DNA of 64,000 nucleotides. Source: CAIYRG01 sp964494505. GTDB taxonomy: Bacteria; Pseudomonadota; Alphaproteobacteria; Micropepsales; Micropepsaceae. Every line of letters starts with the position of its first letter. Position 1 is the first letter of the stretch. A program made the position numbers and the translations under genes. Below the pieces are notes generated by a model. That model did no database searches and was not told where the DNA came from. It saw only the letters and a list, made by a program, of their open reading frames with translations. The stretch is taken from NCBI GenBank assembly GCA_964494505.1, contig CAZBRO010000025.1:1-64000 (forward strand), given 5' to 3'. Positions 1 to 8,718 of this stretch are shown piece after piece.

Positions 1-51
1 GTTGTTCTTGGCTTCAACTCGTTACTGGCTCAAATTTGTCCACGCGGCCTA

Positions 52-243
52 GTGTTGCTATTTACCCTTCAAAGCGGCAAGGGAGTACCCGTCCTCATTG
101 CTCCCGAACACGTTCAGATGGTTTTGCCCGACAAAGACGGATCGCTCATCCGACTTGCTGGCCGTGATGTATCCGTTAAGGAGGCTTTCGACACTGTGCA
201 GGCCGCGTTCCTGCTCCGGATGGACATGGAGAGAAATCGATGA
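52..243 (+). CDS. small hypothetical protein of integrated element
   Basis: A 63-residue product if the GTG at 52 is used. The same frame is open back to base 1, so the gene may begin before the window. No domain is recognised. Its stop overlaps the ATG of the next gene in an ATGA arrangement, which implies translational coupling and supports it being a real gene. It is the first of four tightly packed small genes that end at a strong terminator beside an integrase, so it is probably part of a phage or integrative element. Confidence 0.5.
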   Translation: MLLFTLQSGKGVPVLIAPEHVQMVLPDKDGSLIRLAGRDVSVKEAFDTVQAAFLLRMDMERNR

Positions 244-476
244 GCGCCGAACCAAAGAGCTATGCTCTTGAGCAGTTTCTGACCACGGAAGAGGCGGCCG
301 ATTTCCTCTGGCAACGCTTCCGCGTTCGCGTCAGCCCCATCACCCTCGCGAATTGGAGAGCAACCGGCGCCGATGGTCCAGTCGTGCATCGCTTCTCACG
401 CAGGGCAGTTCTCTACAAGGTTGCAGACCTGCTTCGATGGGTTGAGAACCGCGCGAGCGGAGAGGTTGCCGTATGA
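240..476 (+). CDS. small DNA-binding protein, excisionase/AlpA-like
   Basis: 78 residues. Residues about 14-45 read like a winged-helix or excisionase-type helix-turn-helix (LTTEEAADFLWQRFRVRV, then 'ITLANWRATGADGP'), and the rest fits the way such proteins contact DNA (SRRAVLYKVADLLRWVE). This matches the pattern of AlpA/Xis-type regulators carried next to tyrosine integrases, which set excision direction or regulate element genes. The start overlaps the upstream stop (ATGA), and its own stop overlaps the next ATG, so it belongs to a coupled operon. The specific role is inferred. Confidence 0.6.
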   Translation: MSAEPKSYALEQFLTTEEAADFLWQRFRVRVSPITLANWRATGADGPVVHRFSRRAVLYKVADLLRWVENRASGEVAV

Positions 477-889
477 ACTTCAATCTCCAGAACCGGCGTG
501 GCTTCTGGCGCACGGGGGACTTAAGCAGCATCGCGCCCATCATGACCTATCCGCCTACGTCGGCGCAGGGTGATGCTGAAGACGATCAACACATTGCCGG
601 TAAGGCAACCTACTTCGTGGCACTTGCCTATTGCGGCTTGGATTCCAGGGCCGAGATTGCGTCCAACATCGCGCGCCTTCATGTCGATGGCGACGGCAAG
701 CTTCATGTCCTTCTGAGGGGCAAAATCTCACGCGAGATTGTCCATTTTCTTGAGCGAGGATATGAGCTTGTCACGGGCCGCAAAGGCTCTGTGCTTTTCC
801 ACGAATCAGATTCGCGCACCTGGAAGGCCATCTGGGCCGCCCGTGGATTCGAGGCCGACATGATGCCCATGGGCGAAAACCCCCGGTGA
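473..889 (+). CDS. hypothetical protein of integrated element
   Basis: 138 residues, soluble, no signal peptide and no domain I recognise. The central part (residues 40-110) has the composition of a compact alpha/beta fold. The ATG at 473 overlaps the stop of the DNA-binding protein gene (ATGA), and the next gene begins four bases after its stop, so it is cotranscribed with its neighbours. Probably an accessory function of the integrative element; no function is assigned. Confidence 0.55.
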   Translation: MNFNLQNRRGFWRTGDLSSIAPIMTYPPTSAQGDAEDDQHIAGKATYFVALAYCGLDSRAEIASNIARLHVDGDGKLHVLLRGKISREIVHFLERGYELVTGRKGSVLFHESDSRTWKAIWAARGFEADMMPMGENPR

Positions 890-893
890 CGGG

Positions 894-1286
894 ATGGGGA
901 TCGATCTGAAAATGCTACGCGAGCGCCCGCCTCGGGAGTTGGGAAACATCCCACCCTGGACGCCGCTGGCGACAGCCACGGCAGCTAGGTTTCTTCAGGT
1001 GCACCCAAAAACACTATTGGGGTGGTACCGAGCCGGGATAGGCCCCGAGCCCACGAGCAAGCACGAGATCGCCAAGCAGCATTTTTTTCTCTGTCGTTAT
1101 TTGCGTCCTGGCAGCCACTTGTACTTCGTGGCTGGCATCCTAGTGGCATGGTGGGAGCACCTGTGCCTTGGTGTGGATGCACGCTCGTATGCTGAAATTT
1201 GCCGCCAGTGGACCGAGACTGACTCGGGGCGGCTGACGCTTCAGATGCATCCGAAGCTTGGTTTGGAGCGATGGGGTTTAGTTTAG
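894..1286 (+). CDS. hypothetical protein with helix-turn-helix-like segment
   Basis: 130 residues. The stretch around residues 24-50 (ATAARFLQVHPKTLLGWYRA) has the pattern of a MerR/excisionase-type helix-turn-helix. The remainder is Trp- and Cys-rich and unassigned. Four bases separate it from the preceding stop. An alternative start is the ATG at 912, which has a GGGGAT stretch upstream. It is the last gene of the small operon; a perfect 13-bp hairpin terminator follows about 70 bases after its stop. Confidence 0.5.
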   Translation: MGIDLKMLRERPPRELGNIPPWTPLATATAARFLQVHPKTLLGWYRAGIGPEPTSKHEIAKQHFFLCRYLRPGSHLYFVAGILVAWWEHLCLGVDARSYAEICRQWTETDSGRLTLQMHPKLGLERWGLV

Positions 1287-1353
1287 GGCCTGGTTTTATC
1301 CTTGGACCATGGCCCCGAAGACGGAGACGGTGGAATCCATACGCCGCTTCGAT

Positions 1354-1390
1354 GGCCCGAAACGCGAGATGCACGCGTTTCGGGCCTTTT
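1354..1390 (+). terminator. strong intrinsic terminator
   Basis: A perfect 13-bp stem (GGCCCGAAACGCG at 1354-1366 pairing with 1374-1386), a 7-base loop, then TTTTATTT. The T-run lies on the plus-strand side only, so it ends the small-gene operon at 52-1286. Confidence 0.9.
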
Positions 1391-1454
1391 ATTTCTGGCT
1401 CCGGCGTGGTGCACAGTGCAGGGTGTGGCCGGATTGCACGTTCGGGGGCGAACA

Positions 1455-1661
1455 GTGGAAGGTCAGAATCAAGTAGTCGTTAAGACCTACGAGGGGACGC
1501 GTGCTGAAGCCACAGCGGCCTACGAAGCTGATGCTGCGAAGATGGCAGATCAATGGTGTGCCGCTTCTGTGGACATGAGTTTATGCCAGAGAACCAAACT
1601 CCCGCGCCGTCCTAGGCTTGCCTATGGAATTGGGCGCAGCGCCGTCACACGCGGCTTCTAG
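1455..1661 (+). pseudogene. remnant of a short phage-type hypothetical gene
   Basis: A GTG-initiated frame of 68 codons. Its first half (VKTYEGTRAEATAAYEADA) resembles a short repeat-like N-terminus I associate with small prophage or actinobacterial proteins. The second half looks out of frame: shifting one base gives a short segment and then a stop at about 1575. No good ribosome-binding site is present. It lies after the terminator and before the integrase stop. I read it as a decayed gene and cannot give a function. Confidence 0.3.
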
Positions 1662-1776
1662 CCGACCGTGCTGGCGCTGCGCCGGAACCGTGTAGCTCTA
1701 TCACGTCCGGGCGGGCCGTGCGCGTCGTCGGGCGCATGATCTTGATGATCGTCATGACGCTCCCGGCGTTGATCGA

Positions 1777-3132
1777 TTAGACCGTTACGATTGACATAAA
1801 CGGGATCACCCTGGCGTCCTCCGTCCCGTCCAACGCCTCGGCTAAGCGAAGAGAGATACGATCAGCAGCGGCCAACAACGCCGGATCGGGCGCGGTCGCG
1901 TACCGGCCCGTAATCCCTTTTGCAGCGTGCCCTAACAGCGCTCCGATAATGAGGTCTGAGTACCCCAGTTCGGTCGCCGCACTCGCGAACCAATGCCTCA
2001 GACCGTGAATGGTTACGTCCTCGAAACCGGCGCGTTTTGATACCCGTCGCCACACCTTCGGCAGGCCGACGAAGAACCCACGCTTGCCTTCACCTGCAAA
2101 AACATAGTCCGTTGTCTTGCCTTCGGCGGGGGCGATGCTCATTAGAAAATCCATGGCCGAACGCCCGATGGCTCGCATTTGAGCGCCGCTCTTGGTGTCC
2201 GGAAAGCGAAAGCAGCGAGCCGCACGGTCTATTACCCCTCGCTGTGCTGTCAGGGCTTCACTACGACGCACTCCGGTCAGCAGCAGCAGCCGAATGGCTT
2301 GCAAGCCTACGATGTTCTCCCCCTCGGCTTCTGCGGCGCGGAGGGCTTCGCCAAGCGCCTTGATCCTCTCAAACGAGAATGGCGGCTTGCGGGCGTTATC
2401 ACGTGGCCGTTCAATCCCCCGCACTGGGTTTTTTGCTAACGCGCCGTTGCGGACAGCCCGCTCAAGAATGGTGCCGAGCATCCCAAGCGTGCGAGAAGCC
2501 ACCCCAGCCCCGCCTGTCGTCTGACCGCCAAGGGCTCGTTTCGGGCCCGGCTTCGGGGCTGTCTTGCCAGCCATCACGTCGCGCAGGAAACGCTCCATAT
2601 CGGCGGGCGTGAGGCTGGCGACGGCGCGAGGGCCTAGCAGCGGCTTCACATGCCGATTGATCCGTGAGCGATCCATGAGAAGCGTGCTGGCCTTGATCCG
2701 GCCCTTGTTCGCCTCAAGGTATTCGTCGCACAACTCGGCAACCGTTTGGGCCGCTCTGTCGGCCTGCCTCTGCTCCGAAGGGTCTTCGCCCTTACGTATG
2801 CGTGCGACCCAATCATCGGCCATGCTGCGAGCCTGGGCGGGCGTTAGCGCCCCGACACGGCCAAGAGTGAAGCTCCGCTTCCGGCCAAACTTGTTCGTAT
2901 AGCGGAGCACGTAAGACTTCACCCCAGACGGCACCACACGAACGCCGAAGCCCTTCTGCTCAGTGTCAAAGAAGATTACGTCCTGCCCCGACGCGTCGGG
3001 CTGTAGCGCGTCCACAACCCGCTTGGTGAGCTTCCTACGCGCCCGCGCCTTTTGGGGCTTGCGCTTCCCCACGGAACTCCCACGGAACTTTGCGGGGTCA
3101 ATCTCCGGCAGTGGCGTGGAATCATCCTGCAT
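1777..3132 (-). CDS. tyrosine-type site-specific integrase
   Basis: 451 residues with the usual prophage/island integrase layout: a short basic N-terminal extension, an arm-DNA-binding DUF4102-like domain (residues about 34-115), a SAM-like core-binding domain (130-235) and a catalytic domain (250-430). Catalytic residues are visible: Arg289 in TGVRRSEAL, His376 and Arg379 in HGLRH, His402 in LLGH, and nucleophile Tyr411 in GRYA. It catalyses integration and excision of the element to its left. The gene starts 84 bases inside a tRNA-Gly 3' fragment, the expected position relative to an attachment site. It looks intact. Confidence 0.92.
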   Translation of the reverse strand: MQDDSTPLPEIDPAKFRGSSVGKRKPQKARARRKLTKRVVDALQPDASGQDVIFFDTEQKGFGVRVVPSGVKSYVLRYTNKFGRKRSFTLGRVGALTPAQARSMADDWVARIRKGEDPSEQRQADRAAQTVAELCDEYLEANKGRIKASTLLMDRSRINRHVKPLLGPRAVASLTPADMERFLRDVMAGKTAPKPGPKRALGGQTTGGAGVASRTLGMLGTILERAVRNGALAKNPVRGIERPRDNARKPPFSFERIKALGEALRAAEAEGENIVGLQAIRLLLLTGVRRSEALTAQRGVIDRAARCFRFPDTKSGAQMRAIGRSAMDFLMSIAPAEGKTTDYVFAGEGKRGFFVGLPKVWRRVSKRAGFEDVTIHGLRHWFASAATELGYSDLIIGALLGHAAKGITGRYATAPDPALLAAADRISLRLAEALDGTEDARVIPFMSIVTV

Positions 3133-3205
3133 GTCAAAACTCCAATATCTGCAACGATTTCGCGTTGAAATGATCTTGGAGGAACCGAGGGGAATTTACA
3201 AGAAT

Positions 3206-3222
3206 AAGGTTAGACTAACCTT
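3206..3222. repeat. perfect 8-bp palindrome at attachment site
   Basis: AAGGTTAG, one central base, then CTAACCTT. It overlaps the left edge of the tRNA-Gly fragment, that is the anticodon-stem region where tyrosine integrases usually cross over. It may be a core-type integrase binding site (inference). Confidence 0.55.
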
Positions 3223-3265
3223 GCCAAGGTTAAGGTCGGGCGTTCGAATCGCCTCGCCCGCTCCA
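3216..3265 (+). other. attR: 3' fragment of tRNA-Gly(GCC)
   Basis: The 50 bases read as the 3' half of a tRNA: anticodon stem TAACC/GGTTA around the loop TTGCCAA (anticodon GCC, glycine), a variable loop, a T-arm GGGCG-TTCGAAT-CGCCT, the acceptor strand CGCCCGC, discriminator T and an encoded CCA. The 5' half (expected GCGGGCG start and D-arm) is absent from the preceding 60 bases, so this is not an intact gene. A tRNA 3' fragment next to an integrase is the classic duplicated attachment site. Its orientation says the element lies to the left and the chromosome to the right, with the restored full tRNA-Gly expected beyond the window start. Confidence 0.8.
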
Positions 3266-3466
3266 AATTTCCTCAATAGAAATAATGCCTTAGCTGTTCG
3301 CCTGCTGCGATGGGCGATCATGCTTCACCTTCGGGGAATCTCGGGGAAACTTTTGGGCGCAGTTTCGACCGTGGCGAAGCGGCTAGTCGGGTACGACTAG
3401 GATGGCCGGCTTTGCAGTGGACGCGTCAAGCCGTCAGAGGTTCGGTGGCATCTCCTGCGCGCGCCG

Positions 3467-3682
3467 ATGGTCAACCGTCGCATGACGCGGCTCACCAATG
3501 CCTTCAGCAAAAAGGCTGAGAACCACGCGCACATGATGGCGATCTACTTCATGCATTACAATTTCGTGCGCATCCATCAGACCTTGAAAGTCACGCCCGC
3601 TATGGCCGCGAAGGTCACGGGCAAGCTTTGGGAAATGTCTGATATGGTAGCGGTCTTGGAGGAATGGGAGGCCAGCCATTGA
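3467..3682 (+). pseudogene. C-terminal remnant of a DDE-type transposase
   Basis: 71 codons whose product carries a transposase C-terminus I recognise (TRLTNAFSKKAENHAHMMAI, then 'YNFVRIHQTLKVTPAMAA'). Members are usually annotated as IS1-type or generic DDE transposases of about 300 residues. Everything upstream, including the catalytic core, is missing, and the bases before the ATG do not continue the homology. The remnant sits just outside the tRNA attachment site, a frequent insertion hot spot. It is not functional. Confidence 0.7.
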
Positions 3683-4167
3683 TAACCGGGGTTGAACTTG
3701 CAGGCGCAAATGCCGCGACAAACACTCTTAGAACGCTTTACGATTTCATTCGGCAGGTCCGGAATTCGAACGATCCTACCAAGCTAAAAGAGGCCGTCGA
3801 TGTCGCGTTCGAGCGCTTGCTTACGGCACGTGAGCAGGTGGCGGCGTTGCAAGATGAGAGAGCGGCGGCTCTGGATCAAATCAATGCGCTGCAAAAACAA
3901 CTCGATGCCCGAATCGACTTTGAGAAACAGGAGGCCAATTATGATCTTCGCCGGTTCTATCCAGGTACTTTTGCATATTTGCAAAAGGGCGTTGGCAGCA
4001 GCGATGAAAATTCGCCTCGTTACTGCCAGCCATGTTTCGTAGATAAGAAGCTTTCTATACTCCAGCCTGCTGGACCGCAAAGAGGCAGTAATACTCCGTA
4101 CTTCTGCCCGAAGTGCAAAACGCAATTCCTCTTTGGTGACCCCGACTGGAGCCCAATCATCGCCTAG
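3664..4167 (+). CDS. hypothetical protein, coiled coil plus zinc ribbon
   Basis: 167 residues. Residues about 15-90 are helical and heptad-rich (EQVAALQDERAAALDQINAL), predicting a coiled coil. The C-terminal third has a CxxC near residue 119 and a second CxxC (FCPKCKTQF) near residue 148, which fits a treble-clef or zinc-ribbon fold. No signal peptide. The ATG at 3664 overlaps the end of the transposase remnant; a TTG at 3679 is an alternative start. The layout resembles cargo proteins stranded next to transposases. Function unknown. Confidence 0.55.
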   Translation: MGGQPLITGVELAGANAATNTLRTLYDFIRQVRNSNDPTKLKEAVDVAFERLLTAREQVAALQDERAAALDQINALQKQLDARIDFEKQEANYDLRRFYPGTFAYLQKGVGSSDENSPRYCQPCFVDKKLSILQPAGPQRGSNTPYFCPKCKTQFLFGDPDWSPIIA

Positions 4168-4270
4168 CGGGTGCATCCAAACTGTACCACTACCGGCAAA
4201 TATCGTCCGTCGAAATTAGCAGCCTTTGCGGTTAGCATGGGACCGTACGTGCCAAACGGGCGACCCCGCG

Positions 4271-4798
4271 ATGCCGATGCCGTTCAACCGATGGCTGCTC
4301 CTCCTCCTAACCACGGGGTGGCATGTGCGCGCGCGTCTGCATCCTCTTCTGCTGGCGTGCGCGTTTCTCGCCTTCGCAGGCACCCACGTAGTGTCCGCCG
4401 CGGACGGGGGGCCGGCGGCGACGCCCGAGGCCGCGGTGCGCCTGTTCTACCCTTGGTATCTCGGCGAGATGATGCAGGGCCGCGTGCCGCTCACCGAGGA
4501 GCGCATGCTGGACTACGTCGCCGAGGACACGCTGCGCGACATCGCGTTCATGATGAACCGCCCGAATGGCGGCAAGCGGGGGCTGCGAGAGGACTACTTC
4601 CTCCATGCGAAGGACTATTTCGACGATTGGGGCGACCACATCGCGGTGTCGGAGGTGGCCATCGACGGCGATACTGCATCGGCGCTGGTCGCGCTCGGCG
4701 ACCCCGCGCAGGGGACGCAACGTCTGGCACTCACGCTCGTCCGCAAGGACGGTGGCTGGAAAATCTCTCGGGTGAACGAGGCGGCAGCTTCAAAATAG
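4271..4798 (+). CDS. exported DUF3828-like protein
   Basis: 175 residues from the ATG at 4271. The start gives a hydrophobic signal region followed by a cleavage-type site ending VVSAADG. The mature part (TPEAAVRLFYPWYLGEMM, then paired aromatic and acidic positions and a 'GWKISRVN' ending) resembles the DUF3828/YbjP-like lumenal domain, a cystatin/NTF2-like fold. It is likely periplasmic or a membrane-anchored accessory; no reaction is known. An upstream TTG at 4226 would lengthen it by 15 residues but has no better ribosome-binding site. Confidence 0.6.
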   Translation: MPMPFNRWLLLLLTTGWHVRARLHPLLLACAFLAFAGTHVVSAADGGPAATPEAAVRLFYPWYLGEMMQGRVPLTEERMLDYVAEDTLRDIAFMMNRPNGGKRGLREDYFLHAKDYFDDWGDHIAVSEVAIDGDTASALVALGDPAQGTQRLALTLVRKDGGWKISRVNEAAASK

Positions 4799-4820
4799 CG
4801 ACAGCTCGTCCATTCTCTCA

Positions 4821-5015
4821 GTGAGTGTTTCCGATCCAGGTGCAGGCCCCGACCATGCAAGAACCGTTATCGACTTGGGCACTCTCCTGATTGACACTTT
4901 CGTCCGCCAAATTCACGGGACGATCGAAAAGCAGAATTTGGACATCGGCTATACCGTTACCGTAGCAGTGCCCCATTCGAGTGCGGACAGAGACCGTCCT
5001 CGGCAAGCATATTAG
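4821..5015 (+). pseudogene. C-terminal scrap of a sensor histidine kinase
   Basis: 64 codons. The product (VSDPGAGPDH, then LGTLLIDTFVRQIHGTIEKQ and a valine-rich TVTVAVP ending) matches the last part of the HATPase domain of HWE/HisKA_2-type kinases, which read DNGPGLP...GLGMxLV..LVRQLGGTIE. The N-terminus, dimerisation region and most of the ATP-binding lid are missing, so it cannot act as a kinase. Bases 5016-5249 after it hold nothing I can identify. Confidence 0.5.
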
Positions 5016-5249
5016 CTTCGCCTATATCCCATCGTTCAGTCTCACCAAGAATCGAGCCTATATTGCGCAATCGTCAGCCCGTTGCGGACATCACGCGGGG
5101 TAGGCAGGGCGACGAGGCCGCGCGCTGATCCTCGGAACATTCAAAAGTTCGACGCGTTTGCGGTATTGGTTTATTGCAAGGATTGAAGCGACCGACGTGA
5201 TGGAAAGCCAAGCGCCTTCTCCAGGCTTTCGGTATTTACGGTACCCAGC

Positions 5250-5795
5250 GTGAAAGCCCTCTCTCCAACCTTACCACAGCACGTTGAAGACACGGTGCAG
5301 GCCATCGCTCGCCTGCATGCCGAGCACCACAACCAAGCCTCTGCCACCGAGCACGTCATTGACCGTTTAACGTCCATAATTGGCAGCTCCGGATTTCTCG
5401 GGTCCATCCCGCTGTTCGTTGCGGCATGGATTTCACTGAATGTATCCCTATCGGCGCACGGATACGGAGCCTTCGATCCCCCGCCTTTCTCTTGGCTCGT
5501 CGGCGCTCTGGCCCTCTTGTCCGTCTGCATGGCGACTCTGATTCTCACCTCGCAAAGGCGCGCCGACCGGCTGGCAAATCGGCGGGATCAACTGAACCTA
5601 GAGGTAAGTATTCTGGCCGAGCAGAAGGCGGCCAAAATCATCGAGCTACTTGAGGAGCTTCGGAGAGACAGCCCGAATGTGAGAGACCGGCGTGATACGG
5701 AAGCGACGGCCATGGCTTCCTCGGCTGAACCCCAAGCCGTGTTGGAGGCGCTGGAAGCGACGCATCAGGAAATGATTAAGGACGGTGAGGCGTAG
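5250..5795 (+). CDS. DUF1003 family membrane protein
   Basis: 181 residues from a GTG. The family pattern is clear: a helical N-terminal cytoplasmic part (residues 1-45), two transmembrane helices (about 50-70 and 78-98) separated by a loop with FDPPPFSWL, then a helical 'SQRRADRLANRRDQLNLEVS' tail. DUF1003 proteins are small inner-membrane proteins of unknown function. The C-terminus beyond residue 140 is a variable charged extension. The gene stands alone, and the next gene begins 75 bases later. Confidence 0.8.
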   Translation: MKALSPTLPQHVEDTVQAIARLHAEHHNQASATEHVIDRLTSIIGSSGFLGSIPLFVAAWISLNVSLSAHGYGAFDPPPFSWLVGALALLSVCMATLILTSQRRADRLANRRDQLNLEVSILAEQKAAKIIELLEELRRDSPNVRDRRDTEATAMASSAEPQAVLEALEATHQEMIKDGEA

Positions 5796-5869
5796 CCTAA
5801 CGACCCCTATGGCGAAGAAGCTTTGGCTCAGCTCATGCTCATTGTAACGAGCGGCTATCGGATAAATCC

Positions 5870-6985
5870 ATGAGAGTCTTCACGTGTCAGGCTTGCGGCC
5901 AGCTTCTCTATTTCGAGAATGTGCGTTGCGAACGTTGCGGCCATCTTCTGGGATATCTCCCGGATTGGGCAACGATGTCTGCCATCGAGCCGCTGCCAAA
6001 CGATCGCTGGAGCACGCTAGGGGCGAATAGTCAGCAATATCGTTTTTGCAAAAACAACGAATTCGGCATTTGCAATTGGATGGTGCCGGCGGACAGCGAG
6101 GAGATTTTTTGCGCCGCCTGCCGCCACAACAAAACCATTCCCGACCTCTCGTTGCCGGAAAACGCGCAAAGATGGCGAAAATTGGAAGCCGCCAAACGTC
6201 GGCTGTTTTATACACTCCTCCGGCTGCGACTGCCCTTGGTCAACCGTGTGGACGACCCCGTGCACGCCCTGGCCTTCGATTTTCTGGCGCAAGCCCCGAA
6301 CGCCCATGGCCAGCGCATCATGACTGGCCACGACAATGGCGTGATAACGCTCGCCGTGAAGGAAGCCGACGACGCCGAACGCGAAAAGATTCGGATGCAG
6401 ATGGGTGAACCCTATCGCACTTTATTAGGGCATTTCCGCCACGAAAGCGGACATTATTTCTGGGACGTGCTGGTTCGCGATGGCGGGAGGCTTAAATCTT
6501 TTCGCGCACTTTTTGGCGATGAGCAGCAGGATTATGCCGCGGCGCTGAGCTCTTATTACGCAGCCGACCAGCCACTCGATTGGCGGCAGAATTTCGTGAG
6601 CGCCTATGCAAGTTCCCATCCGTGGGAAGATTTCTCGGAAACCTGGGCACACTATCTTCACATCGTCGATGCGCTCGAAACGGCGCAGTCCTTCGGCGTC
6701 AGCGTGCAGGCGCGTCCGTGGCGCATGACGGAACAGAAGGCCGCATTCGACTTCGATCCCCACGAGGCGGGCGATATCGATCAACTCATTTCGGCCTGGT
6801 TGCCGCTCTCCTTTGCCGTCAACAGTCTCAATCGCAGCATGGGGCAGCCCGATTTCTATCCGTTCCTTCTTTCCCCCGTTGCGATCAGCAAGCTCGGCTA
6901 CGTCCATGCCCTGATACATGGGCAGCAACCGAGTGATCAACTGGAGCCCACGTTGCATCTTCAAACGGTGACTGTATCGGTTTAG
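5870..6985 (+). CDS. zinc-ribbon putative metallopeptidase
   Basis: 371 residues, full length for the Peptidase_Mx (putative zinc-binding metallopeptidase, PF15887) family. The N-terminus is a zinc ribbon with CxxC pairs at residues 6/9 and 20/23, followed by further Cys pairs near 60-84. A gluzincin-type HExxH is at 191-195 (HESGH), with the family segment FSETWAHYLHIVDAL downstream. No signal peptide, so probably cytoplasmic. Its substrate is unknown; homologues are common single genes in proteobacteria. Confidence 0.8.
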   Translation: MRVFTCQACGQLLYFENVRCERCGHLLGYLPDWATMSAIEPLPNDRWSTLGANSQQYRFCKNNEFGICNWMVPADSEEIFCAACRHNKTIPDLSLPENAQRWRKLEAAKRRLFYTLLRLRLPLVNRVDDPVHALAFDFLAQAPNAHGQRIMTGHDNGVITLAVKEADDAEREKIRMQMGEPYRTLLGHFRHESGHYFWDVLVRDGGRLKSFRALFGDEQQDYAAALSSYYAADQPLDWRQNFVSAYASSHPWEDFSETWAHYLHIVDALETAQSFGVSVQARPWRMTEQKAAFDFDPHEAGDIDQLISAWLPLSFAVNSLNRSMGQPDFYPFLLSPVAISKLGYVHALIHGQQPSDQLEPTLHLQTVTVSV

Positions 6986-7495
6986 ATGAATTACCCACCG
7001 ACTGGCTTGCGGTTGTTTGTAAAGATGGCGCGCACGGATACATGCCCTCAAGGGGAATGCATACGGTTTTCGAGACGCCGCTGTAGTTCGTGCAGGGAGG
7101 GCGGCGCCCGGTGGGTGGCCTGTCCGCGGTTCAGTTGCTCGGCAAATGCGGCGAACGGGTGTGACTATCTCGCTGTCTAGCCCGCCAGTTTTGTTCCGGT
7201 TAACGATGGAATCTCGGGTTTCGGTAGGCCTGACGCTTTATGTTCGGACGTGAGCCGCTTTTTTCATCGGCCATTGGGGTGTCAAATCGCGTCCAACTGC
7301 GACACCAGTTTGGAGTGCGCCCCTGAAGGCGAGCATTCTGAGCAGCCTTGCTCGGTTGGATTATCGGCGCATTCGGCGGGACATCGAACGCAATTCTCCC
7401 GTCGGCTTGAGTCAGACCAGGAAGCGTGGCCGCGTTGCGCCAATGTTCGACGATCCGTGCCAAACGCGTCAATCGTCAAAGAATGGTGTCCGGCT
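6986..7495. other. 510-base region without a supported gene
   Basis: Short open frames occur on both strands, but none has a plausible start, ribosome-binding site or recognisable product. No hairpin terminator is evident between the two convergent genes. It may contain decayed sequence. Confidence 0.5.
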
Positions 7496-8347
7496 TCAGA
7501 AATCCGGCTTGGACGCTTGCGGAATGGGAACTTTAAACCCGACGAAATACTGGCTGTTGTTCTCCGCACAGATGACTTCTTCGAGCTTTCGCTGCTGCGT
7601 GCGCCGCCAGCGCTGCAGGCCTCGGTAGGGCATTGTAAAGACCCCGGGGTCGTCGACGTCGACCGAGACATCGACGGAGTTTCCGTCGGCCGACAATTTC
7701 CAGCGTTCAGTCACATGCATCTGAGTCGTATGTGGTGTGCGGTAATTGTCGGCAAAGGTCCTGTCGGTTTGGCCAATGGTATCGATGACAAGCGTGTCGC
7801 CGCCTTCGTAATGGCCGACCGATTCCCCGTACCAGGACGGTTTCGGATTCTCCGAATGCGGCACATTCAGATAGATGTGGCGCACCTCCGGCCCGGACTC
7901 CATGATGACGGTAATTTCGTTTGGCCGTTGATAGATGAAAAGCGGCGCGCCCACGACGTCGGCATCAAAGGTCGGAACACCGGCTGGCCAGCAACGTTCA
8001 TGGGCACGGTAGGCTACTCCGCCAGCGAGCACCTCATCGTTCGCTTTTTTCATCGCCGGCTTCACCCAGTCCTGCAGAATCGGGTTGGAGAGATCCGCGA
8101 CACGATAGGTTGGAACTCCGCGACCGGGAGGCACGTAAGGATGGGCTTTGTCGAAGGTGATGGGCCCCGGTCCGCCCCCCGGTACCGCAATCAGATCGTC
8201 TACGCCAAAGGTGCGGTCAAGCTGCCAACCGGTCGTGTCGTCCGTAGCGAATATGGGAATGGCCGAATTCCGAACCGCATCGGCCGCCAGGCCGGAACCC
8301 GTCGTCGAGAAGACGGCCATCAGGCATGTCAAAGCGAATTTGGACAT
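7496..8347 (-). CDS. exported GHYEGD-family protein (1 of 6)
   Basis: 283 residues from the ATG at 8347, preceded by a GGGGGG ribosome-binding stretch. A Sec signal ends near GSGLAADA. The mature protein carries the shared blocks of a family found six times in this window: PGPITFDKAHPYV, 'TYRVADLSNPIL', ERCWPAGVP, RHIYLNVPHSENPKPSWYGE, SVGHYEGGDTLVIDTIG, 'NYRTPHTTQMHV', a DDPG(V)FTMP block and a C-terminal KPDF. Function unknown; the family is exported and often lies beside NHL-propeller proteins. It is transcribed away from the LysR gene cluster. Confidence 0.8.
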   Translation of the reverse strand: MSKFALTCLMAVFSTTGSGLAADAVRNSAIPIFATDDTTGWQLDRTFGVDDLIAVPGGGPGPITFDKAHPYVPPGRGVPTYRVADLSNPILQDWVKPAMKKANDEVLAGGVAYRAHERCWPAGVPTFDADVVGAPLFIYQRPNEITVIMESGPEVRHIYLNVPHSENPKPSWYGESVGHYEGGDTLVIDTIGQTDRTFADNYRTPHTTQMHVTERWKLSADGNSVDVSVDVDDPGVFTMPYRGLQRWRRTQQRKLEEVICAENNSQYFVGFKVPIPQASKPDF

Positions 8348-8718
8348 GTTTCCCCCCACTGAGCGGAACTCCGTCGCCAGACGAGAATAGACGTACCTCG
8401 GCGACGGTTCTATTGGGAAATATCCGTCATATGCGCACGAGCTTGTCTTCTCCAGCCTAAGGGGCTCGCGCGCTCGCCCGAAATGGGTCAACTTTCCGCC
8501 GGCCTTGGATCGATAGCGGCCGAGATTCGAATGGCTGCCCCGAACATGCTTGAGCCGGCAGGTGAAATTCGGCGAAGCTCCAGATATCGACGAGAGCCTG
8601 ATAGATAAAGCGGCTCAAGCGCTGAATGTCCGAGCGGTATGATGTTCGAATACACGTTTCTGCGACAAACCGGGCACCTGCGCGCCAACTCAATTGCTCC
8701 GGCATGAACAGGCATTGA
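8348..8718. other. intergenic region, no gene seen
   Basis: About 370 bases between two minus-strand genes. Nothing coding is supported. It should hold the promoter of the GHYEGD gene at 7496-8347 and the 3' end of the LysR transcript. Confidence 0.5.

Noticed and set aside
3170..3265. A complete tRNA-Gly gene
   Set aside because: Only the anticodon arm, T-arm and 3' acceptor strand are present; no matching 5' acceptor strand or D-arm upstream.
7250..8362. 370-codon plus-strand frame over the first GHYEGD gene
   Set aside because: The minus-strand gene has conserved family blocks, a signal peptide and a ribosome-binding site.
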